Shown here one piece after another: positions 1 to 5,144 of a DNA stretch of 5,991 nt. The first letter of the stretch is position 1, and each line of letters opens with the position of its first letter. This DNA comes from Candidatus Woesearchaeota archaeon (GTDB lineage Archaea > Nanobdellota > Nanobdellia > Woesearchaeales > SKIA01), in contig SKXU01000054.1 in assembly GCA_007128245.1 (NCBI GenBank), positions 1-5,991 of the forward strand, given 5' to 3'. The notes under the pieces are model-generated. The model saw only the letters and a program-made list of their open reading frames with translations, was not told the origin of the DNA and searched no databases. The translations under genes and the position numbers were made by a program.

Positions 1-4
1 GCAC

Positions 5-20
5 AATAAGGTTTATAAAT
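5..20 (+). promoter_or_regulatory. TATA promoter of the psmB-fttA unit
   Basis: An eight-to-nine base A/T box, TTTATAAAT, lies at 12-20 and is preceded by a purine-rich AATAAG stretch that could serve as the BRE bound by TFB. With the usual archaeal spacing of about 25 bases from box centre to start site, transcription would begin near 41-44. This leaves a leader of roughly 28 bases before the psmB ATG at 71. It also puts the upstream in-frame TTG at 23 outside the transcript. The start site is inferred from spacing only. Confidence 0.65.
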
Positions 21-40
21 AATTGTTCTCTTCCTTTTCT

Positions 41-59
41 TACGCGCAGTTGACGCGTA
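41..59 (+). other. Hairpin in the psmB leader
   Basis: TACGCG at 41-46 and CGCGTA at 54-59 are perfect inverted copies separated by a 7-base loop, CAGTTGA. In RNA this gives a 6-bp stem with four G-C pairs, starting almost exactly at the inferred transcription start and ending 11 bases before the ATG. It could be a 5'-end stabilising stem or a protein-binding site in the RNA. In DNA it could be an operator. Function is inferred; the pairing is directly visible. Confidence 0.5.
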
Positions 60-70
60 CAGCTTTTACT

Positions 71-709
71 ATGACTGAACAAGAAGTTTTGAAAACAGGA
101 ACCACTACCATCGGTCTTGTCTGCAAGGACGGTGTCGTGCTTGCTGCGGACAAGCGTATCACTGCTGGTCACAGCATTGTTGGCGGTATTAAGAAGGTCT
201 TGCCGGTTGGCAAGCGTTTCGCAATTACTATTGCAGGAACTGCTTCGGATGCACTGATGCTTACGCGCTATTTGCGCGCGGAGATTCGCCTGAAGGAATT
301 GCGCTCACAAAATGAGGTGACTGTGCGTGAGGCTGCTAATCTCTTGGCTCAGTTTGTTTTTGCGAATGTGCGCCGTATGAGTGTTATTCCAGGAATCACC
401 CATTTCTTGTTTGCAGGTTATGATAAGGACGGAGTTTCTTTGTATGATGTATTCCCTGATGGCACCTCGACAAAGATTGAGAATTATTTTTGCTCTGGTA
501 GTGGAAGCGTGTACGCGTACGGTCTTATTGATGGTGCGTACGAAAAAGATATGTCTGTTGAGCAAGGAGCCTCTCTAGCAAAAAAAGCTATTCGTTCAGC
601 TATTATTCGTGATTCTGCTTCAGGCAATGGCTATGATATTGTGGCGATTACACAATCAGGTGTGCAAGAAGTTGAGTCGGTGGAGTTTGCTCCGCAGATA
701 GACAAATAA
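71..709 (+). CDS. psmB: Proteasome beta subunit (20S core, catalytic)
   Basis: This is the catalytic beta subunit of the archaeal 20S proteasome, an N-terminal threonine hydrolase (peptidase family T1) that forms the inner rings of the cytoplasmic core particle. From the ATG at 71 the product is 212 residues, normal for the family. It has a 10-residue propeptide ending in Gly10, then TTTIGL, with Thr11 (codon 101-103) becoming the nucleophile after self-cleavage. Asp27 in LAADKR and Lys42 in IKK match the Asp17/Lys33 active-site pair; the loop before the lysine is one residue shorter than in Thermoplasma. SGSGS (142-146) and RDSASG (180-185) supply the other conserved active-site serines and aspartate. 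The ATG is preferred over upstream in-frame TTG codons at 23 and 50 because it gives a normal short propeptide, and the TTG at 23 lies upstream of the inferred transcription start. There is no Shine-Dalgarno site. fttA follows 7 bases after the stop, so the two are probably co-transcribed. No alpha subunit gene is in view. Confidence 0.95.
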   Translation: MTEQEVLKTGTTTIGLVCKDGVVLAADKRITAGHSIVGGIKKVLPVGKRFAITIAGTASDALMLTRYLRAEIRLKELRSQNEVTVREAANLLAQFVFANVRRMSVIPGITHFLFAGYDKDGVSLYDVFPDGTSTKIENYFCSGSGSVYAYGLIDGAYEKDMSVEQGASLAKKAIRSAIIRDSASGNGYDIVAITQSGVQEVESVEFAPQIDK

Positions 710-716
710 CTATACT

Positions 717-2612
717 ATGGAAGATATTATCAAGCAAGTCTTGGAGTTTATGCCTCAAGACGATATCACTGACGCTGCCTTTGAGGGCGCTAACTTGGTG
801 CTCTACACAAAGAACAAGCATTTTTTTCTTAATTGCTCAGACACTGTGCGTAAAGCGGTGTATGCAGTAAAAAAGCGTATCGAGGTACGTCCTGACCCTG
901 CGCTTTGTATGGTGGTTGAGGATGCGGAGCAGGAGCTTCGCAAACTTATTGATCCTGAAGCTAAGATTGATTTGATTGAGTGGGATGTGCAGCGCAGTAT
1001 CGTGATTATTGAGGCGGAAAATCCTGGCGTGGTGATTGGTAAGGGTGGCGAGGGGTTGCACGCTATCAAGGAGGCTATTTCTTGGGTTCCTGTGATTAAG
1101 CGCACTCCGCCTATTCGTTCTGAGCTGATTGAGAATATTCGTGCTTCCTTATACAAGAATTCTGATAAGCGAAGAAAGTTTTTGCACGAGACGGGAAAGC
1201 GCATCTACAATGGGTGGAAGCGCGCGCACAAGCATGAGTGGGTTCGCTTGTCCTATCTTGGTTCTGGGCGACAAGTAGGTCGTTCGTGTTTGCTGTTGCA
1301 GACGCCTGAGAGTCGTATCTTGCTTGATTGTGGTATTGATGTCTCTCAGGAAGGCCAGGAAATGTATCCGTATCTTGATAGCCCTGATTTTCGTCTTGAA
1401 GAGATTGATGCGATTGTTGTCAGTCACGCACACCTTGATCACACGGGGTTCTTGCCGTACTTGTTTAAGTTTGGATACAAGGGTCCTGTGTACTGTACCT
1501 TGCCGACTCGCGATATTATGACGCTACTTCAGCTTGATACAGTAAAGATTGCTCGTCATGAGGGTCAAGAGCCGCTGTATACTTCTAAGGAGATTGAGGA
1601 TGTGGTCTTGCACACGATCACGCTTGATTATGAAGAAGTTACTGATATCACTCCTGACGTTCGCATCACGTTTTACAACTCGGGCCATATGCTTGGCTCC
1701 GCGATGGTGCACTTGCATGTGGGTAATGGTTTGCATAACATTTTGTATACTGCTGATATCAAGTACACTAACACCTTTTTACTCTCAAAAGCGCATACGA
1801 AGTTTCCTCGTTTAGAAACAGTTCTTCTTGAGGCAACGTATGGTGGGCGTGATAATACGCTCCCTCCTATGGCCGAGCAGAATGATATCTTTGCGGGTAT
1901 CATTAAGAAAACGCTTGATCGTAATGGCAAGCTCTTGATGCCTGTGCTTGGTTCTGGTCGTGGGCAAGAAGTTCTTGCGCATATTCATAAGTTGGTGCGC
2001 GATGGTAAGATTGAGCCTGTTCCTGTGTATGTTGATGGTATGGTGTGGGATATCACTGCTATTCACACTGCGTATCCTGAGTTTTTGAATCCTCAGATGC
2101 GTAATCAGATTTTTCATAAGGATGATAATCCGTTCCTTGCCGAGTACATCCGTCAGGTGGGCTCGAATAAGGAGCGTCAGAAGATTATTGAGTCTGATGA
2201 GCGGTGCATTATTCTAGCCACGTCAGGTATGCTTACGGGTGGTGCTTCTGTTGAGTATCTTAAGGGTCTTGCTGAGCAGAAAAAGAATGCGTTGGTGTTC
2301 TCTTCATATCTTGGTCCTGGCTCATACGGTCGTCGTATTCATGATGGTGAGAAGCAGTTGGCGTTTCAGAAGGCGGGCGGTGGTCAGGATGTGCTGAATA
2401 TTAATCTTGAGGTGCACAAGATTGAGATTACTGGTCACGCTGATCGGCGAGAGCTTATGCAGTTTGTGTCTCATCTGCAGCCGCGTCCAAAGCGTATCAT
2501 GTTTAATCACGGTGAGCAATCGCGCTGCCTTGATATCGCGTCCTCTATGCATAAGAAGTTTCGTGTTGAAACGCTTGCTCCTAAGAACTTGGACGCGATT
2601 CGCTTGCGATAA
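717..2612 (+). CDS. fttA: KH-domain beta-CASP ribonuclease, transcription termination factor FttA (aCPSF1)
   Basis: A 631-residue protein of the archaeal CPSF1 family, homologous to the eukaryotic 3'-end endonuclease CPSF73. Family members cut nascent RNA after U-rich tracts and release RNA polymerase. The domain order is typical: two N-terminal KH-like RNA-binding domains (about 1-145, with the GKGG loop at 108-111), then a metallo-beta-lactamase fold interrupted by a beta-CASP domain (about 175-631). Zinc-binding and catalytic motifs are all present: Asp204 in LLDCG, HAHLDH at 237-242, His324 in SGHMLGS, Asp347 in YTADIKY, motif A Glu372 in LEATYGG, motif B His574 in TGHADR, motif C His598 in FNHGE. 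GSGRGQE (412-418) and ATSGMLTGG (501-509) are also characteristic. Length is normal and nothing is broken. From memory, adjacency to psmB occurs in other archaea, for example Pyrococcus. No Shine-Dalgarno site or TATA box precedes its ATG, so it depends on the psmB promoter. The coding strand is strongly G-rich. Confidence 0.95.
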   Translation: MEDIIKQVLEFMPQDDITDAAFEGANLVLYTKNKHFFLNCSDTVRKAVYAVKKRIEVRPDPALCMVVEDAEQELRKLIDPEAKIDLIEWDVQRSIVIIEAENPGVVIGKGGEGLHAIKEAISWVPVIKRTPPIRSELIENIRASLYKNSDKRRKFLHETGKRIYNGWKRAHKHEWVRLSYLGSGRQVGRSCLLLQTPESRILLDCGIDVSQEGQEMYPYLDSPDFRLEEIDAIVVSHAHLDHTGFLPYLFKFGYKGPVYCTLPTRDIMTLLQLDTVKIARHEGQEPLYTSKEIEDVVLHTITLDYEEVTDITPDVRITFYNSGHMLGSAMVHLHVGNGLHNILYTADIKYTNTFLLSKAHTKFPRLETVLLEATYGGRDNTLPPMAEQNDIFAGIIKKTLDRNGKLLMPVLGSGRGQEVLAHIHKLVRDGKIEPVPVYVDGMVWDITAIHTAYPEFLNPQMRNQIFHKDDNPFLAEYIRQVGSNKERQKIIESDERCIILATSGMLTGGASVEYLKGLAEQKKNALVFSSYLGPGSYGRRIHDGEKQLAFQKAGGGQDVLNINLEVHKIEITGHADRRELMQFVSHLQPRPKRIMFNHGEQSRCLDIASSMHKKFRVETLAPKNLDAIRLR

Positions 2613-2624
2613 TTTTTTTTATAT
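2610..2624 (+). terminator. T-tract terminator after fttA
   Basis: Eight consecutive T residues (2613-2620) begin directly after the TAA stop and are followed by ATATAA, with no GC-rich stem in front. Archaeal RNA polymerase pauses and terminates at such U-rich tracts, helped by FttA, the product of the gene ending here. There is no experimental evidence, but a tract of this length at a unit boundary is the usual signature. Confidence 0.6.
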
Positions 2625-2628
2625 AACT

Positions 2629-2657
2629 TATTTACTATACAGACAATAAAGTAAATA
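2629..2657. repeat. 8-bp AT-rich inverted repeat in the spacer
   Basis: TATTTACT at 2629-2636 and AGTAAATA at 2650-2657 are exact inverted copies around a 13-base centre. The stem would be weak as RNA (two G-C pairs), so a DNA operator or chance are both possible. It lies between the fttA T-tract and the promoter of the next unit, about 30 bases upstream of that TATA box. Confidence 0.35.
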
Positions 2658-2681
2658 CTACTAATAAGTGGCATCATTTCA

Positions 2682-2719
2682 CAAACCTTTTAAATAATAA
2701 CTACTTGCCAGTAACTATG
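2682..2719 (+). promoter_or_regulatory. Leaderless-type promoter of the S26 peptidase gene
   Basis: The box TTTTAAATA (2688-2696) is preceded by CAAAC (2682-2686), a plausible BRE. Its centre lies about 25 bases before the ATG at 2717, so transcription should start at or within a base or two of the start codon. This supports a leaderless message and ATG 2717 over the in-frame TTG at 2705. Confidence 0.65.
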
Positions 2720-3190
2720 AAATCCGTACTTTGGGGGTTGGTAGTTATCAGTTTTTGCTGTGGATTAATCACTGCTCACCTCATGGATTCACCTACACAG
2801 TTTCCGAGCAGCCCTGGAGTTGCTCCTGATAGGGCCAGCCCCCAAGACTGGATTTCTCAAGACCAAATACAAGTGCTTTCTGACCGCGTCATCATTCACA
2901 TAGATGATCCTCGATGGGCCACGTTTGCGCCCACGCGGAGCATGGACCCTGTCCTTGATCAAGGAGCGTACGGGATACAAATCATTCCACAACACCCTGA
3001 GCAGCTTGCTGTTGGAGACATTATTACCTATGATTTAAATGGGAGAAAGATTATTCATCGTATCGTGGAAATCGGTGTTGATGGACAAGGATACTATTTT
3101 AGAACCAAAGGGGACAATAACCCTGAACCAGACCCGTACCTTGTGCGATGGAATCAGGTTGAGCGCGTCCTCGTGGCGGTGATTTACTGA
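2717..3190 (+). CDS. Membrane-anchored S26 signal-peptidase-like protein
   Basis: A 157-residue product with one N-terminal hydrophobic segment (about 4-20) and a compact S26-type catalytic domain outside the membrane. Conserved boxes are visible in order: TRSMDP (73-78) with candidate nucleophile Ser75, VGDII (99-103), IIHRIVE (112-118) with His114, and TKGDNN (130-135) with Asp133, followed by Asp139. A histidine where bacterial enzymes have lysine marks the archaeal/ER (SEC11-like) subtype, so a Ser-His-Asp mechanism is expected. If active it would cleave secretory signal peptides or a restricted substrate set at the outer membrane face. The residue before Ser75 is Arg, where classical enzymes usually have Gly, and the domain is small. 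It may therefore be a divergent or specialised paralogue and not the main signal peptidase. Residues about 23-50 form a Pro/Ser-rich linker. Its stop overlaps the next start by one base. Confidence 0.8.
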   Translation: MKSVLWGLVVISFCCGLITAHLMDSPTQFPSSPGVAPDRASPQDWISQDQIQVLSDRVIIHIDDPRWATFAPTRSMDPVLDQGAYGIQIIPQHPEQLAVGDIITYDLNGRKIIHRIVEIGVDGQGYYFRTKGDNNPEPDPYLVRWNQVERVLVAVIY

Positions 3191-3570
3191 TGGACTATGA
3201 TGAACCTATCCACCCAGAGAGTCTTGTGGGAACACAGTTTTATGGTGGTTTGACATCAATAGCTGATGAAGTGCCTGGACTTGAAGGTCTTCCATACACA
3301 TTTCAAGTCGCTGTCGAAGAAGCATATGATAAACAGACAAGGATACCTAGCCGCACCTGGGGAAGAAGCGATGGCACTGATATCACGGTACAATTCGGAT
3401 CATTTTTTCCAGCGAGAGGACGGTTTAAAAAATACCACAGTGGTTTAGTGCTAACTATTGCGTCGGGGAGATGGCGCATTCGGGATACGCGAACACTTAT
3501 AGCCATTGGTCAACAGTACGCAGCAAATGAGAATATTTCATTCTACGTTGCTGCTTCCCAAAACGATTAA
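3190..3570 (+). CDS. Unrecognised 126-residue protein, coupled to the S26 peptidase gene
   Basis: I do not recognise this protein. Its ATG shares the A with the TGA stop of the upstream gene (TGATG at 3188-3192), and no TATA box lies 25 bases upstream, so it is almost certainly translated by coupling from the peptidase mRNA. It has no signal peptide, no membrane segment and no cysteine. Charge is unevenly split: residues 1-47 contain ten Asp/Glu and no Lys/Arg, whereas 76-101 contain eight Lys/Arg and one Asp. Alternating hydrophobic runs around 65-73, 85-98 and 115-122 suggest beta strands. The C-terminal stop codon forms the first bases of the map TATA box. The coupling suggests a link with the peptidase, such as a partner or regulator, but nothing in the sequence proves it. 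Confidence 0.75.
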   Translation: MDYDEPIHPESLVGTQFYGGLTSIADEVPGLEGLPYTFQVAVEEAYDKQTRIPSRTWGRSDGTDITVQFGSFFPARGRFKKYHSGLVLTIASGRWRIRDTRTLIAIGQQYAANENISFYVAASQND

Positions 3571-3598
3571 ATAACCCTTACCACTCTTTTCTGTCATG
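3560..3598 (+). promoter_or_regulatory. Leaderless-type promoter of map, overlapping the previous stop
   Basis: AAAAC (3560-3564) followed by the box TTAAATAA (3567-3574) is centred about 25 bases before the map ATG at 3596, the spacing expected for transcription starting on the start codon. The TAA stop of the upstream gene (3568-3570) lies inside the box. No Shine-Dalgarno site is present, consistent with a leaderless message. Confidence 0.65.
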
Positions 3599-4498
3599 GC
3601 ACTAGACAAAAGCATACTTGCAGAATACAAGCAAGCAGGAACGATTCTCTCACAAGCACTTGCGCACGCAAAAACACTCATTAAGGTTGACGCAAACATT
3701 CTTGAGGTGTGCCAAGCTGTTGAGAAGAAAATTCACGACCTCGGAGGTTCTATCGCGTTTCCTGCGCAGCCAAGCATTGATCATATTGCGGCGCACTGGT
3801 GTCCTGATCCTGGATCACAAGAAGTATTTGAAGAAGGGATGCTCGTCAAATTTGACGTAGGAGTGCATATAAATGGTCGTATTGCGGATAGCGCGTTTAG
3901 CGTGGACCTCTCAGATGACGGTCGTCACCAAGCACTTATTCGTGCCTCAAAAAACGCGCGTGACGAAGCCCTCAAGATGATGAAGCCAGGAGTGACTCTA
4001 GCAGAGATTGGACGTGTGATTCAGGACGAGATTACTGCTGAAGGATTCTCTCCTGTGCGCAACTTGTCAGGGCACGGTCTTGGAGAGTATGACGTGCACG
4101 TCGCACCAAGCATTCCTAACTTTGACACCGGAGATAAAACGGAGCTTGAAGAAGACATGGTCTTAGCGGTTGAGCCATTCGCAACTCCTGGCAAAGGAAA
4201 AATCTTTGAGCAAGACCAAGGAAATATCTATGGGTACAAACAATTCAAGCCTGTACGCTCCCCCTACGCGCGAGAGGCACTAAAGATTATTGAGGAGTAC
4301 AACGGCCTTCCGTTCACCTTGCATTGGCTTGCTGCGCGTATGGGAACAGGCCAAGCAAAACTTGCACTCCGCGAACTAGTCCAAAAAGATGTGCTTGAAG
4401 TCTACCCTCCCCTACAAGAAGTTTCTAGTGGCATCGTCTCACAATCAGAGCACTCCGTCATTGTAGCGGACAAACCTATTGTGTATACGAGAGAATAG
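3596..4498 (+). CDS. map: Methionine aminopeptidase, type II
   Basis: This enzyme removes the initiator methionine from nascent proteins in the cytoplasm and belongs to the M24 'pita-bread' metalloproteases. The 300-residue length is typical of archaeal type II enzymes. All five metal ligands are visible: Asp87 (KFDVGV), Asp98 (IADSAF), His160 (LSGHGLG), Glu193 (AVEPFA) and Glu285 (SEHSVIV). Substrate-contacting His67 (AAHWCP) and His168 are also present. Residues about 238-280, between the Glu193 region and Glu285, form the winged-helix-like insertion that defines type II. FPAQ (55-58) replaces the FPVN more usual in Euryarchaeota, which is part of why a DPANN source is suspected. It has its own promoter and converges with pyrH, with 23 bases of 3' overlap. 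Confidence 0.95.
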   Translation: MALDKSILAEYKQAGTILSQALAHAKTLIKVDANILEVCQAVEKKIHDLGGSIAFPAQPSIDHIAAHWCPDPGSQEVFEEGMLVKFDVGVHINGRIADSAFSVDLSDDGRHQALIRASKNARDEALKMMKPGVTLAEIGRVIQDEITAEGFSPVRNLSGHGLGEYDVHVAPSIPNFDTGDKTELEEDMVLAVEPFATPGKGKIFEQDQGNIYGYKQFKPVRSPYAREALKIIEEYNGLPFTLHWLAARMGTGQAKLALRELVQKDVLEVYPPLQEVSSGIVSQSEHSVIVADKPIVYTRE

Positions 4499-5108
4499 TT
4501 CCGATGCACGGCTTTGCATTAAGCAACGATTCAAGCCTCTCAAGATGTCTTCCTGAGATGATGTGCACATCTTGTTTGTGATCAAACGCTCGGCGTGCAG
4601 CTACGGGGTCAAAGGGAGCGCTCATTCCTGGAGTGTGCACATCAAAGAGTGTGAAGAACTGCTCGCTACTCATATTTGACTGAACACGTCCATCAACTAA
4701 TATGCCATCAACGTTGGTGAGATTCACAAGAAGGTCTGCGTTGTGTGCGAGAGCGAACTGGACTGCAACATCATCTGTTGTTCTTCCCGGAGTAAATCCT
4801 CCTGACACGTACACGCTGCTGTCCTCAGGAAGCGAAAGGTCTGTGAGAACATGTGGATAGACGTTTCGTAATTTGCTAATCACAATCTGAGCATTCACAC
4901 GGGTTACTGCAATTCCCACAAGGTCTTTTTGTGTGTCGCCTTTGATGTGTGGAAGAATGGTACGCAATGTCTTGCCTCCTCCTACCACAATAATCCATCT
5001 TATGTCGGGATGTTGAGCGATAAATGCTGTGAATGCGTCGAGGTATTCCCAGTCAATGCCGTCAGGAGCCATAACTGATCCTCCCAGTGATACCACGACT
5101 GTTCGCAT
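4476..5108 (-). CDS. pyrH: UMP kinase, archaeal type (uridylate kinase)
   Basis: This enzyme phosphorylates UMP to UDP with ATP, the step that commits new pyrimidines to nucleotide pools. It belongs to the amino-acid kinase fold, in the short archaeal subgroup; 210 residues is slightly below the usual 220-230. Motifs in order: SLGGS (7-11), VGGGK (42-46), DLVGIAVTR (62-70) with Asn72, GGFTPGRTTDD (103-113) for UMP binding, NLTNVDG (129-135) for the nucleotide site, FDPVAARR (166-173), and SGRH (185-188). The ATG at 5108 starts directly at the first beta strand, as is normal. It lies 22 bases downstream of hisS on the same strand. Both co-transcription and its own leaderless promoter are possible. 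Its last seven codons and stop lie antisense to the 3' end of map. Confidence 0.93.
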   Translation of the reverse strand: MRTVVVSLGGSVMAPDGIDWEYLDAFTAFIAQHPDIRWIIVVGGGKTLRTILPHIKGDTQKDLVGIAVTRVNAQIVISKLRNVYPHVLTDLSLPEDSSVYVSGGFTPGRTTDDVAVQFALAHNADLLVNLTNVDGILVDGRVQSNMSSEQFFTLFDVHTPGMSAPFDPVAARRAFDHKQDVHIISGRHLERLESLLNAKPCIGTILSYTQ

Positions 5109-5144
5109 ACTCTGATTTTTGGAAGGGTGATTAATAAGTGTTTA
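5106..5144 (-). promoter_or_regulatory. Possible leaderless-type promoter of pyrH within the hisS 3' end
   Basis: On the minus strand, TAAAC followed by AC and the A/T-only box TTATTAAT (5137 down to 5130) is centred 25 to 26 bases before the pyrH ATG, matching the spacing of the two leaderless-type promoters on the plus strand. The hisS stop TAA (5133-5131) sits inside the box. The box is less canonical than the others, so read-through from hisS alone would also explain expression. Confidence 0.45.

Noticed and set aside
23..70. Upstream in-frame TTG starts (23 and 50) extending psmB by 16 or 7 residues
   Set aside because: The TTG at 23 lies upstream of the transcription start implied by the TATA box at 12-20. 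The TTG at 50 falls in the leader hairpin loop and is about 34 bases from the box centre, too far for a leaderless start. ATG 71 gives a normal short propeptide.
511..520. Perfect 10-base palindrome GTACGCGTAC within psmB
   Set aside because: It encodes an ordinary family segment (Val-Tyr-Ala-Tyr) after the SGSGS motif, and is readily explained by coding constraint and chance.
803..1930. Several minus-strand open frames opposite fttA, the longest 133 codons
   Set aside because: They are antisense shadows of a well-supported gene, have no domain resemblance and no promoter signals, and show low-complexity Arg/Ile/Ser/Thr-rich translations.
2705..2716. TTG start adding four residues to the S26 peptidase gene
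   Set aside because: TATA box spacing puts transcription start at about 2717, on the ATG, so the TTG would not be transcribed.
3266..3506. Open frames of 60-67 codons on both strands inside the 126-residue gene
   Set aside because: The frame starting at 3190 has start-stop coupling to its neighbour and ends exactly at the map promoter. The alternatives have neither.
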